Assembly (NCBI RefSeq): GCF_001746835.1
Contig: NZ_CP016094.1
Span: 3,053,501 to 3,117,500, forward strand
DNA: 64,000 bases
Direction: 5' to 3'
From: Lacunisphaera limnophila
Lineage (GTDB): Bacteria > Verrucomicrobiota > Verrucomicrobiia > Opitutales > Opitutaceae
Positions 17,092 through 25,815 of this stretch are shown one piece after another. The translations under genes and the position numbers were made by a program. The notes under the pieces are model-generated. The model was not told the DNA's origin and did no database searches. It saw only the letters and a list, made by a program, of their open reading frames with translations. Position 1 is the first letter of the stretch. Each line of letters begins with the position of its first letter.

Positions 17092-17808
17092 AAAATCTAC
17101 CGGGCCGGGATCGACGTGTTGTTTCCGCCGAGCTGCGTGGATTGCGGCGGGGTGGTGGAGGCGGGGTGGTACCGGCACCTGTGCGGACCCTGTGCGGCGC
17201 GGTTACATGTGGTGCAGCCCCCTTTTTGCCCGACCTGCGGGCATCCATTTTTCGGGGCGTTGGAGGAGAACCGGCGCTGCGCGCATTGCGAAACCCTGGC
17301 CCCGCGTTTTGGCGAAGGGCGCACGGCGATTCTGCTGCAGGGCTCCGGCCGGTCGCTGATTCACACCCTCAAGTATCATGCGGGACTCCATGTATTGGGG
17401 GATATCACGAGCGCGATGCGGCGGGCTTCGGGCTATGCGGACTATGTGCGTGGGGCGGTGCTGGTACCGGTGCCGCTGCACCCCCGGAAACACCGGGAAC
17501 GCCGCTACAATCAGAGTCGTTTGCTGGCCGATTGTGCGGTGCAAGCTGCAGATGGACAGGCGGAAGTGAAGGAACTGCTCCGGCGGATAACGGACACCCC
17601 GACCCAGACCCATTTTGACCGGGAGGCCCGTCGGGAGAACCTGAAAAATGCCTTTGCTTTGGCCCCCGGGGCCACGCTTAATCCGTCGCTTCGTTACCTT
17701 TTGGTCGATGATGTTTTTACAACGGGCTCCACTCTCAATTCCTGCGCTGCCGTGCTTCGTCGCGGCGGGGCGCTGAGGCTCGACGTCGTCACCTTCGGTC
17801 ACGGCTGA
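17074..17808 (+). CDS. comF: ComF-family phosphoribosyltransferase-like protein
   Basis: The 244-residue product has an N-terminal zinc-finger region with Cys pairs CVDC (about residue 21), CGPC, CPTC and CAHC. A phosphoribosyltransferase fold follows, with [19 protein letters not shown] and the PRPP-loop [13 protein letters not shown] near the end. In competent bacteria ComF acts in DNA uptake at the membrane. Many non-competent bacteria keep it, so the role here is uncertain. A pilus operon is present at the other end of the window. Both possible starts are GTG codons inside an intergenic repeat. accD follows 11 bases later and is probably co-transcribed. Confidence 0.9.
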   Translation: MEYVAKKIYRAGIDVLFPPSCVDCGGVVEAGWYRHLCGPCAARLHVVQPPFCPTCGHPFFGALEENRRCAHCETLAPRFGEGRTAILLQGSGRSLIHTLKYHAGLHVLGDITSAMRRASGYADYVRGAVLVPVPLHPRKHRERRYNQSRLLADCAVQAADGQAEVKELLRRITDTPTQTHFDREARRENLKNAFALAPGATLNPSLRYLLVDDVFTTGSTLNSCAAVLRRGGALRLDVVTFGHG

Positions 17809-17819
17809 CCCCCTTTCTC

Positions 17820-18737
17820 ATGTCGCATTTTTCCAAACCCAACCTGCCCAAGGCCAAGACGGGCACGGCCAAAAACACCAAGAAGAAGGTCAACACCGAG
17901 GGCCTGTGGACCAAGTGTCCGCTTTCCGGCGAGATTGTGTTCAACAAGGACCTTGAGGCCAACCTCATGGTCGTGGCCAAGAGCGGCTATCATTTCCCGA
18001 TCGGCTGCCGCGCGCGGATCGCGAGCATGATCGATGAAGGGACCTTTGAGGAATTTGACGCCGGCGTGAAATCGGCCGACCCGCTGAAGTTCGTGGACTC
18101 CGCGCCCTATCCGGATCGCATCAAGCGCTACGAGAAGGACAGCGGCCTGCCCGAGGCGGTGATCTGCGGTTCCGGGAAGATCAACGGCATCGCCGTGTCG
18201 CTCGCGGTGATGGATTTCCGGTTCTGCGGCGGCGCGATGGGCGCGGCCGTGGGCGAGAAAATCACGCGGGCGATCGAGCGCGCGCTCAAGAAGAAGACCC
18301 CGTGCATCATTGTGAGCTCCTCCGGTGGCGCCCGCATGCAGGAGGGCATCTTCAGTCTCATGCAGATGGCCAAGACCAGCGCCGCGCTGGGCCGCCTGGC
18401 CGAGGCCCGGTTGCCGTTCGTTTCCATCCTGACCTACCCGACGACCGGCGGGGTGACCGCCAGTTTCGCCACCCTGGGTGACGTGATCCTCGCCGAGCCG
18501 GGTGCGTTGATCGGCTTCGCCGGCGCGCGCGTGATCAAGGAGACCACGAAGCAGACGCTGCCTGCGGGTTTCCAGACCGCCGAGTTCCTGCTCAAGCATG
18601 GCTTGGTGGACCAGATTGTGAGCCGCCTGGAGATGAAGGACCGGCTGACCAGCCTCCTGCAGGCCCTGCACACGCACAAGTTCAAGGAACACCGGGTGTC
18701 GACGGCGGCACCGTTCCCGGCGGCGGCGACGGCTTGA
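17820..18737 (+). CDS. accD: Acetyl-CoA carboxylase carboxyltransferase beta subunit, degenerate zinc ribbon
   Basis: AccD is the beta subunit of the carboxyltransferase that makes malonyl-CoA. The 305-residue product has the catalytic core intact: [13 protein letters not shown], the oxyanion region [43 protein letters not shown] and [15 protein letters not shown]. The N-terminal zinc ribbon, normally with two CxxC pairs, keeps only Cys33. The other three positions read Ser36, Val52 and Ser55 (LWTKCPLSG and [11 protein letters not shown]). Zinc binding is therefore unlikely in this protein. The basic N-terminal tail (residues 1-25) is longer than usual. The partner accA is not in the window. 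Confidence 0.93.
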   Translation: MSHFSKPNLPKAKTGTAKNTKKKVNTEGLWTKCPLSGEIVFNKDLEANLMVVAKSGYHFPIGCRARIASMIDEGTFEEFDAGVKSADPLKFVDSAPYPDRIKRYEKDSGLPEAVICGSGKINGIAVSLAVMDFRFCGGAMGAAVGEKITRAIERALKKKTPCIIVSSSGGARMQEGIFSLMQMAKTSAALGRLAEARLPFVSILTYPTTGGVTASFATLGDVILAEPGALIGFAGARVIKETTKQTLPAGFQTAEFLLKHGLVDQIVSRLEMKDRLTSLLQALHTHKFKEHRVSTAAPFPAAATA

Positions 18738-18744
18738 GTCTGCG

Positions 18745-18859
18745 GCCACGGATTCCACGGAGAGGCACGGATAAATCCGGCCGATTTGCCCTTGGGCAGA
18801 GCATCGTCACCCTAAGCCCAGTGAAGGCCCCCTCTGTGCGCATCCGTGAAATCCATGGC
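18745..18859. repeat. ATCCGTG-family mirrored repeat, copy 4 (folC start)
   Basis: Left arm 18745-18772 (starts GCCACGGATTCCACGG) and right arm 18832-18859 (ends ATCCGTGAAATCCATGGC) are imperfect inverted repeats of 28 bases. They enclose a 59-base unique loop. The ATG of folC is the last ATG of the right arm, where other copies read GTGGC. Confidence 0.85.
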
Positions 18860-20228
18860 TGACCAACTCTCCGACTACGCCGCGGTGAAGGATTACCTCT
18901 ACGGCCTGAAGGCCGGCGGGGTGAAATTTGGCATCGACCGGATGCAGCGGCTGGCGGCGGCGCTGGGGCATCCGGAGCGCAGTTACCCGGTGATCCATGT
19001 CGCCGGGACCAACGGGAAGGGTTCGGTTTCGGCCATGCTCGAGGCGATCTTCCGCGCGGCTGGTTGGCGCACCGGGCTCTACACCTCCCCGCATCTGGTG
19101 CGGCTGGGCGAGCGCGTGCAGGTGGACCGTCAGCCGCTGACCGAGGCCGAGATCGTGGCTTACACGCGGGAACTCCGGCCGGTGGCGGAGCGAGCCGCGG
19201 CCGAGGCGGCGGATGAGCATGCCACGTTTTTCGAATTCATGACCGCGATGGCGTTCCTGCAATTCCAGCGGGAGCGCGCCGACGTGGCCGTCATCGAGGT
19301 CGGCCTTGGCGGGCGGCTCGATGCGACGAACGTGGTGCGACCGGAGATCGCCGTGATCACCTCAATCGGGCTGGATCACTGTGCGGAATTGGGCGGCACG
19401 TTGGCGCAGATCGCGCGGGAAAAGGGCGGCATCATCAAACCGGGGCGCCCGGTCGTCATCGGCCGCATGCCAGCCGAGGCGGAGCAGGTGCTGCGCGAGA
19501 TCGCGACGGAACGGGGGGCGCCCGTGCACTCGGTGCGCGACGTGTTTGGCGAGGCGCAGGGAAACTATCCGGTCACCAATTTGGAGGGGGACTGCCAGCG
19601 CTGGAACGCGGCCACGGCGACGCTGGCGGCGCGACTCTTCATTGAACGGTGGAGCGCGGCCACGGAACCCGGGGCCAACCCGTCAGGCCTGTCCTCCGTA
19701 GACTTGGCGAAAGCGAAAGGCCGGATTCCCCCCACGGCGGACGACATCACGCGCGGCCTCGCGCGGGTGGATTGGCCCGGCCGCTGGCAGCGGTTGAGCG
19801 TCGGGGGGCGGGCCTTGATCCTCGACGCCTCGCACAATCCCGAGGGGGCGGTAGAGTTGGACAAGAATCTCACCCGCCTCGTCGCCGAGACGGGACGTAA
19901 ACCGGTCGTCGTGGCCGGGGCACTCGGGGAGTTCCGGGCGAAGGCCTTGCTCGAGGTGGTGCTACGGCATGCGGCCGCCGTGTGGATTGTCACGCCCCAT
20001 CAGAACCGGGCCACGCCATTCGAGGACATGCTGGGCCTGGTCCCCCCGGAATTGCGGTCCCGGGTGCGACGCGGCGAGCTCGCGGAGATTTTTCCCAATC
20101 CGCAGAACTGCACGGTGGGCCAACCGGGGGACACGGTCGTGGTGACCGGCTCGATTTACCTGCTCGGTGAGGTGTTGGAGCGGTTGGCCCCGGCGGTGGC
20201 GTGCGAGTCCCGGCTGCAGGATTTTTGA
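18855..20228 (+). CDS. folC: Bifunctional folylpolyglutamate synthase/dihydrofolate synthase
   Basis: FolC adds Glu to dihydropteroate and to reduced folates in the cytoplasm. The 457-residue product has the Mur-ligase-type ATP loop HVAGTNGKGSVSAMLE near residue 49 and the signatures TGLYTSPHLVRLGERV, EVGLGGRLDATNVV and AVITSIGLDH. The C-terminal domain has LDASHNPEGA. Length and motifs are complete. The ATG at 18855 is used; a GTG nine bases upstream (18846) in the repeat is also in frame. No Shine-Dalgarno sequence is seen. A 38-base repeat and a terminator of the opposite strand follow. Confidence 0.92.
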   Translation: MADQLSDYAAVKDYLYGLKAGGVKFGIDRMQRLAAALGHPERSYPVIHVAGTNGKGSVSAMLEAIFRAAGWRTGLYTSPHLVRLGERVQVDRQPLTEAEIVAYTRELRPVAERAAAEAADEHATFFEFMTAMAFLQFQRERADVAVIEVGLGGRLDATNVVRPEIAVITSIGLDHCAELGGTLAQIAREKGGIIKPGRPVVIGRMPAEAEQVLREIATERGAPVHSVRDVFGEAQGNYPVTNLEGDCQRWNAATATLAARLFIERWSAATEPGANPSGLSSVDLAKAKGRIPPTADDITRGLARVDWPGRWQRLSVGGRALILDASHNPEGAVELDKNLTRLVAETGRKPVVVAGALGEFRAKALLEVVLRHAAAVWIVTPHQNRATPFEDMLGLVPPELRSRVRRGELAEIFPNPQNCTVGQPGDTVVVTGSIYLLGEVLERLAPAVACESRLQDF

Positions 20229-20263
20229 GGGAGCTGCCGGGTCGGGTGCAAGGGGCCGGGCAA

Positions 20264-20301
20264 GCGGGCGGCGATATCCCGTCCGGAGGCCGGGTTCCAC
20301 C
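20264..20301. repeat. 38-base dispersed repeat, copy 2 (3' of folC)
   Basis: It has the same two blocks as 10098-10136: GCGGGCGGCGA, a three-base spacer, then a block starting CCCGTCCGGAGGCC. It lies 35 bases after the folC stop and next to the DUF4097 gene's terminator. Confidence 0.75.
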
Positions 20302-20314
20302 TGAAGCAGGACGC

Positions 20315-20344
20315 AAAAAAAGGGACGCACGCGAGGTGCGCCCC
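20315..20344 (-). terminator. Rho-independent terminator of the DUF4097 gene
   Basis: On the minus strand a 9-bp stem (GGGGCGCAC with GTGCGTCCC, one G-T pair, 5-base loop) is followed by seven T residues. It lies 19 bases past the stop of the gene at 20364. Confidence 0.8.
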
Positions 20345-20363
20345 AGACAGGGGGAAATTGGGC

Positions 20364-21122
20364 TTACTTGCCGCGGTTGACGCTCAGGCCGCCGTTGACG
20401 GAGTCGAGGGTCACGCGCACGCCGCCGCCATTGACGGCGCCGCGCAGCTCGCGTTTGCCGGAGCTTTCGAGGGTGATCGGGAAATCGCAGGTGACGCGGC
20501 CGTTGACCGTGTCGGTGTCGAGGTCGAAGGCGGCGTCTGCGGGGAGCATGAGCTTGCAGGTGCCGTTGACGGTCTCGAGGGCGATGCCGCCGCCGGTGGG
20601 CATGGCGGCGTAGCTGACGCGGACGGTGCCATTGACGGTTTCAAAATGACCGGGGCCGCTGAGGCCGTCGGCCTCGACGCTGCCGTTCACGGCCTCAAGG
20701 CGGACGGAGCCCTTAACACCGGTCACCCGGATGCCGGCGTTGACCACCTCGATGCGGTCGAGGGTGGCGCCGGCCGGGACCATGAGCTTGTAGTGGACCT
20801 GGGCGTTCATCGTTTCCCAGAATTTCCATTTCTTCTCATGCTCGGTCCGGATGCTCAGGCGGCGGGGGGAGGATTCGATCTTAAGATGCATGCGGTCGAG
20901 GCCTTCCTGGTCGCGGGCGGTCTTTTCGGCCTCGAGGGCGACCTCATTTTTGTCCCAGGCGATGATCTCGACCGAGCCGTTGACGTTTTCGAGGTGGATG
21001 GAGCCGTTGGCGTCGAGCGGGTAGGTCTGGGTGAATTTTTCGGTGACCTTGGCGGAGACGACGGTGGCGAGGAGGGAAAGGGCCAGAACCAAGCCGGCCG
21101 GGCGGAATAAGTGCGTGTTCAT
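20364..21122 (-). CDS. Exported DUF4097-type beta-helix protein
   Basis: The 252-residue product has a signal peptide (MNTHLFRPAGLVLALSLLAT, cleavage probably after VVSA). Short beta repeats follow, with recurring VNGS/VNGT turns: ENVNGSVEII, EAVNGSVEADGL, ETVNGTVRVSY, ETVNGTCKLML, DTVNGRVTCD and DSVNGGLSV. This repeated pattern is typical of DUF4097 proteins, which are predicted right-handed beta-helices often found near envelope-stress genes. It is divergent from the RND efflux operon across a 295-base gap. Periplasmic or cell-surface localisation is an inference; the function is unknown. Confidence 0.82.
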   Translation of the reverse strand: MNTHLFRPAGLVLALSLLATVVSAKVTEKFTQTYPLDANGSIHLENVNGSVEIIAWDKNEVALEAEKTARDQEGLDRMHLKIESSPRRLSIRTEHEKKWKFWETMNAQVHYKLMVPAGATLDRIEVVNAGIRVTGVKGSVRLEAVNGSVEADGLSGPGHFETVNGTVRVSYAAMPTGGGIALETVNGTCKLMLPADAAFDLDTDTVNGRVTCDFPITLESSGKRELRGAVNGGGVRVTLDSVNGGLSVNRGK

Positions 21123-21417
21123 GGTGTGCCTCATAGTACCCCGGAATCAGGGAAAAGTTACAGTCAACTCTTCCAGTTAATGTCGCAGCCGGGCCCGATG
21201 AGCGGGGGCGCCGCGCCCTGGGGAACCAAGCTGGGGGCGCCCGTCGTGGCAACGCGGCGCAGGGGCATTAGGGGGAAGGTCAGTCACACGCTTGTCACCC
21301 TTATGGGTCAGAAAATCGAGTGACGCGGTTTGCGATCCCGGGAGGGCAGACTATTTCAAGGTAAAGTCGTTGCTGATGAAACGTTCGCAGCGGTTTTTAC
21401 GTCTCGCCCTCAACCTC
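21123..21417. other. Divergent intergenic region, DUF4097 gene / mdtA
   Basis: This is the longest gap in the window. It must hold promoters for both divergent genes, but I find no convincing -35/-10 pair with correct spacing. A partial G/C-rich inverted arrangement (GGGGGCGCC and GGGGGCGCCC) lies around 21205-21243. An alternative upstream mdtA start (ATG 21376) falls in it, but the codons between 21376 and 21417 include a TTA and look non-coding. Confidence 0.4.
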
Positions 21418-22632
21418 ATGTCCGCCCTCACCGCTCCCTCCCGCAAACGTTGGTTCATTTATGCACTAGTCGCTTTGCTCTTTGTGGCGGGCGCCTGGTA
21501 TTTCAGCCTCAAAAAGAAGCCAGAGGGCAACCGCTGGGGACCCAATCCGGCCTGGGCCGGCACCGGCAAGTCCCCCGCCATGCCGGTGCGGGTGGTCAAA
21601 GCCGAGCGGCGGGATCTGGCCGTGCACCTCAAGGCCATCGGTTCGGTGACGCCGCTCAACACCGTGACGGTGCAAAGCCGGGTGGATGGTGAATTGATGC
21701 GGTTGCACTTTGCCGAGGGACAGTGGGTGGAAAAAGGCCAATTGTTGGCGGAGATCGACCCTGAGACCTACCGGATCCGGCTGGCGCAGGCCGAAGGCCA
21801 GCTCCGCCAGAACCAGGCGCAGGTGCAGACGGCCCGCGCCGATCTGGAACGTTTCCAGCTGCTTTATGAAAAGCAGCTCGTGACCAGCCAGCAGATGGAG
21901 GCCCAGCAGGCGCTCGTGCGCGAGCGGGAAGGGGCGCTGGCTTCCGACCAAGCGGCCGCGGACAATGCGCGACTCCAGCTCGCCTACACCCGGATCGAGG
22001 CGCCCATCGCCGGTCGCCTTGGCTTGCGGCGCGTGGATCAGGGGAACCTCATCCGCGCCAACACCACCACCGGGCTGGTGACGATCACGCAAACCCGACC
22101 CATCGCGGTGATGTCTACCGTGCCCGAGGTCGACCTGCCGAAAGTCCTCGAGCCGTTGCGGGCGGGCGAGCAGCTGGCCGTCGAGGCCTGGGACCGGGGC
22201 GAACAAAAACTGCTGGCCCGCGGCACCCTCACCAACGTGGACAACCAGATCGACCTCGCCACCGGCACACTGAAGATCAAGGCCGAGTTCCCGAACGAGG
22301 ATGAAAGCCTGTTCCCGAACCAGTTCGTCAACATCCGCCTCAAGGTGCGCACGCTCACCGACGCGGTGGTGATTCCGTCCGCGGCCGTGCAGTTTGGCTC
22401 CCGCGGTACGTATGTTTTTGTCATCAATGAGAAGAACCAGGCCACCGTGCGGGACATTGTGCTGGGTGCGGCCGAAGGCCTGGAGCAGGCGGTCACCAGC
22501 GGCCTGGCCCCGGGGGACGCGGTCGTGCTGGAGGGCATCGACCGCCTCCGGGAAGGCCGCGATGTCGTGGTGGTGACCGACACCCCGGCGGCAAATCCAG
22601 CGCCGGCCCCGGTGGTCCGGAAGAAAAAATGA
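21418..22632 (+). CDS. mdtA: RND efflux periplasmic adaptor (MdtA-like)
   Basis: This membrane fusion protein has 404 residues. It has one N-terminal anchor ([18 protein letters not shown]), a lipoyl/barrel-sandwich region ([19 protein letters not shown]...[18 protein letters not shown]) and a coiled-coil hairpin (residues about 130-190). Beta-barrel sheets follow ([22 protein letters not shown]). It links the inner-membrane pump to an outer-membrane channel. The stop overlaps the next RND gene by ATGA. The two-transporter arrangement after it is that of the mdtABC operon. No TolC-type gene is in the window, so the outer-membrane partner must be encoded elsewhere. Substrates are unknown. Confidence 0.87.
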   Translation: MSALTAPSRKRWFIYALVALLFVAGAWYFSLKKKPEGNRWGPNPAWAGTGKSPAMPVRVVKAERRDLAVHLKAIGSVTPLNTVTVQSRVDGELMRLHFAEGQWVEKGQLLAEIDPETYRIRLAQAEGQLRQNQAQVQTARADLERFQLLYEKQLVTSQQMEAQQALVREREGALASDQAAADNARLQLAYTRIEAPIAGRLGLRRVDQGNLIRANTTTGLVTITQTRPIAVMSTVPEVDLPKVLEPLRAGEQLAVEAWDRGEQKLLARGTLTNVDNQIDLATGTLKIKAEFPNEDESLFPNQFVNIRLKVRTLTDAVVIPSAAVQFGSRGTYVFVINEKNQATVRDIVLGAAEGLEQAVTSGLAPGDAVVLEGIDRLREGRDVVVVTDTPAANPAPAPVVRKKK

Positions 22633-25600
22633 GTCTCTCCCGGCCGTTCATCCTTCGCCCGGTCGCCACCAGCCTCCTGATGGTGGCGTTGCTGCAGACA
22701 GGCATCATGGCTTACCGCCTGTTGCCGGTGGCCGCGCTCCCGCAGGTGGATTTCCCCACGATCCAGGTGTTCACGTTTCACCCGGGGGCGAGCTCGGCGG
22801 TGACCGCCAGCTCGATCACGGCGCCGTTGGAGCGGCGGTTCGGCCAGATCCCGGGCCTGAACCAGATGTCGTCCTCCAGCTCGGGCGGGGCCTCGGTGAT
22901 CACGCTGCAGTTCTCCCTGGATCTGGACATGGGTGTGGCGGAGCAGGAGGTGCAGGCGGCGATCAACGCCGCGGACAACCTGCTGCCTAACGACCTCCCG
23001 GCGCCACCGATCTACCGCAAGGTCAACCCGGCCGACACGCCCATTGTCACGCTGGCCGTGACGTCCGCCACCCTGCCGCTGCCCGAGGTGCACGACCTCG
23101 TCGACACCCGTATCGCGCAGAAGCTGGCCCAGCTGCCCGGGGTCGGCATGGTGAGCCTTGCCGGCGGGCAGCGTCCGGCCGTGCGCGTGCAGATCAATCC
23201 CGGCGAACTCGCCGCCCGCGGCCTGAACTTTTCCGACGTCCGTGCCGCCATCACCGCGGCCAGCGTCAACCAACCCAAGGGCAGTTTTGACGGCCCGGTC
23301 CGTTCCATCCTGATGGACGCGAACGACCAACTCCGCTCGGTCGAGGAATACCGCAATCTGATCATCGCCTGGCGCGACGGGGCCCCGCTGCGTCTGGGTG
23401 AGGTGGCGCGGATCGAGAACGCCGCCGAGGACCGGCGCCTGGCGGCCTGGGCCGATGAGCAGCCCGCCGTGTTGATCAACGTCCAGCGCCAGCCCGGCGC
23501 CAACGTGATCGAGGTCGTGGACCGCGTGCGGGCCCTGCTGCCGCAACTTGAGGCCAGCCTGCCGGCAGCAGCCGAGCTGGCCGTGCTGACGGACCGCACG
23601 GAGAGCATCCGGGCCTCGGTCAGGTCGGTGCAGCACGAGCTGATTTTCGCCATCGTGCTCGTGGTGCTGGTGACCTTCGTGTTCCTGCGCAACGTCGCGG
23701 CGACGATCATCCCGAGCATCGCGGTGCCGCTATCGCTGATCGGCACCTTTGGCGTGATGTACCTGGCCGGGTACTCCCTGAACATCCTCACGCTGATGGC
23801 GCTGACCATCGCGACGGGCTTTGTCGTGGATGACGCCATCGTCATGCTGGAAAACATCGCCCGGTACCGGGAGGAAGGGGCGTCGCCGATGGAGGCGGCC
23901 CTGAAAGGAGCCTCCCAGATCGGATTCACGCTGATCTCGCTGACGGTTTCACTTATCGCGGTGCTGATCCCGCTGCTGTTCATGGGCGGGGTGGTGGGCC
24001 GGCTGTTCCATGAATTTGCCATCACGCTGGCCGTCTCGATTCTCATTTCCCTGGTCGTCTCGCTCACGCTGACCCCGATGATGTGTGCGCGCATGCTGCC
24101 GACGCCGAAACCCGGGGAGCACGCGGGCCATGGATTGCTGGACCGGGTGATCGCCCGCTACGGGGTGATGCTCAATCAGGTGCTGGACAACCAGCGTCCG
24201 GCGATGCTGGTCATGCTCGGGACGCTGGCCCTGACTGCGCTGCTTTACGTGGTGGTGCCGAAGGGGTTTTTCCCGCTGCAGGACACCGGGGCGATCCAGG
24301 CCGTGACCGAGGCCCCGCAATCGATCTCCTTCGCCGCCATGGCCGAGCGGCAGCAGGCGCTCGCGGCCAAGATCCTCGCGGATCCCGCGGTGCGCGGGCT
24401 GTCCTCGTTCATCGGCGTGGACGGCACGAATTCCACGCTCAACAGCGGCCGCATGCTCATCAACCTTAAGCCGCACGGCGAGCGCGACGTCACCGCGATG
24501 GAACTGGTGGACCGCCTGCGGGAGTCCGCCCTGGAGGTGGACGGCATCCGGCTCTTCCTGCAGCCGGTGCAGGAGCTGACGATCGAGGACCGGGTCAGTC
24601 GCACGCAGTTTCAGTTTACCCTGACCAGCCCCGATGAGACGCTGCTACACGAGTGGACGCCGCGGATGGTAGCGCATCTGCAGGAGCTGCCCGAGTTGGC
24701 GGACGTGGCGAGCGACCTGCAGAACCGCGGCTTGCAGGCCTTCGTGGAGATCGACCGTGACGCGGCCAGCCGGCTGGGGGTCAGCGTGGCGAGCATTGAT
24801 GATGCGCTCTACAGCGCGTTCGGGCAGCGACAGATTTCCACGCTGTTCACGCAGTCGAGCCAGTACCGCGTGATCCTGGAAATGGATCCGCGCCTCGCCA
24901 CCGGCCCGCAGGCGCTCGAGGGGATCTACGTGAACAGCCGGGGCAACGGACAGGTGCCGCTGGCCACGGTGGCGCGCATTTCCGAGCGGAACACGACACT
25001 GCTCGTGAACCAGATCGGCCAGTTTCCGGCGGTGACCATCTCGTTCAATCTCGGCGCCGGGTCCTCGCTCGGCGCGGCGGTCAAGGCCATCGAGCGGGCG
25101 GAACAGGAGATGGAGCTGCCCGTCGCGATCGAGTTGCGGTTTCAGGGCGCGGCGCATGCGTTCCGCGACTCCCTTTCGAGCACGCTTTTTCTCATCCTGG
25201 CGGCGGTGATCACCATGTACCTGGTGCTCGGCGTGCTCTACGAGAGCGCCATCCACCCCATCACAATCCTGTCGACCCTGCCGTCGGCGGCAGTCGGCGC
25301 GCTGCTGGCGCTTTGGATCAGCGGCCGGCCCCTGGATATGATCGCGATCATCGGCATCATCCTGCTGATCGGCCTGGTCAAGAAGAACGGCATCATGATG
25401 ATCGACTTCGCGCTCGAGGCGGAACGCAAGCAGGGGATGTCGCCGCGGGCTGCGATCCACCAGGCGGCCATGCTGCGCTTCCGGCCCATTCTGATGACGA
25501 CTCTCGCGGCCCTCTTCGGGGCGTTGCCGCTGATGTTGTCCACGGGTTCCGGCGCCGAGCTGCGTCAGCCCCTTGGCCTCGTGATGGTCGGCGGCCTGCT

Positions 25601-25736
25601 GGTGAGCCAGGTGCTTACCTTGTTCACGACGCCGGTGGTGTATCTCTTCTTTGACCGGCTGGCGCGACGGGCGAAGGGCAAGGCCACCGAGGAAACCCTG
25701 CCGGTTAACGCCGAACCCACGCAGTTACGGTCATGA
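22629..25736 (+). CDS. mdtB: RND efflux transporter, first of tandem pair (MdtB-like)
   Basis: This 1035-residue AcrB-type proton-driven pump begins [20 protein letters not shown] and has about 12 membrane helices with two large periplasmic loops. The helix-4 motif [14 protein letters not shown], which includes proton-relay Asp residues, is intact. So are the C-terminal [23 protein letters not shown] and [15 protein letters not shown] segments. Its length equals that of its neighbour at 25816, as in MdtB/MdtC pairs that form heterotrimers. It is translationally coupled to mdtA. Substrate type (hydrophobic drug, bile-like compound) cannot be told from sequence. Confidence 0.93.
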   Translation: MSLSRPFILRPVATSLLMVALLQTGIMAYRLLPVAALPQVDFPTIQVFTFHPGASSAVTASSITAPLERRFGQIPGLNQMSSSSSGGASVITLQFSLDLDMGVAEQEVQAAINAADNLLPNDLPAPPIYRKVNPADTPIVTLAVTSATLPLPEVHDLVDTRIAQKLAQLPGVGMVSLAGGQRPAVRVQINPGELAARGLNFSDVRAAITAASVNQPKGSFDGPVRSILMDANDQLRSVEEYRNLIIAWRDGAPLRLGEVARIENAAEDRRLAAWADEQPAVLINVQRQPGANVIEVVDRVRALLPQLEASLPAAAELAVLTDRTESIRASVRSVQHELIFAIVLVVLVTFVFLRNVAATIIPSIAVPLSLIGTFGVMYLAGYSLNILTLMALTIATGFVVDDAIVMLENIARYREEGASPMEAALKGASQIGFTLISLTVSLIAVLIPLLFMGGVVGRLFHEFAITLAVSILISLVVSLTLTPMMCARMLPTPKPGEHAGHGLLDRVIARYGVMLNQVLDNQRPAMLVMLGTLALTALLYVVVPKGFFPLQDTGAIQAVTEAPQSISFAAMAERQQALAAKILADPAVRGLSSFIGVDGTNSTLNSGRMLINLKPHGERDVTAMELVDRLRESALEVDGIRLFLQPVQELTIEDRVSRTQFQFTLTSPDETLLHEWTPRMVAHLQELPELADVASDLQNRGLQAFVEIDRDAASRLGVSVASIDDALYSAFGQRQISTLFTQSSQYRVILEMDPRLATGPQALEGIYVNSRGNGQVPLATVARISERNTTLLVNQIGQFPAVTISFNLGAGSSLGAAVKAIERAEQEMELPVAIELRFQGAAHAFRDSLSSTLFLILAAVITMYLVLGVLYESAIHPITILSTLPSAAVGALLALWISGRPLDMIAIIGIILLIGLVKKNGIMMIDFALEAERKQGMSPRAAIHQAAMLRFRPILMTTLAALFGALPLMLSTGSGAELRQPLGLVMVGGLLVSQVLTLFTTPVVYLFFDRLARRAKGKATEETLPVNAEPTQLRS

Positions 25737-25765
25737 CCAACCCAAGGCAGATCCATTTTTCTTCT

Positions 25766-25787
25766 GGGCCGGACCAAGGTCCGACCC
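25766..25787. repeat. Hairpin between the two RND genes
   Basis: A 6-bp stem CGGACC/GGTCCG with a two-base AA loop is extended by GGG and CCC on the outside. It is not followed by a T-run, so it is unlikely to end transcription. Its position between co-regulated genes suggests mRNA processing or a repeat insertion. Confidence 0.55.
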
Positions 25788-25815
25788 TCAAGGAAAGGCG
25801 GCGGGAGGCCCGACC

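Noticed and set aside
21292..21417. N-terminal extension of the mdtA adaptor
   Set aside because: The added residues (from 21292 or 21376) are non-hydrophobic and use rare A/T-ending codons; the membrane anchor directly follows the ATG at 21418.
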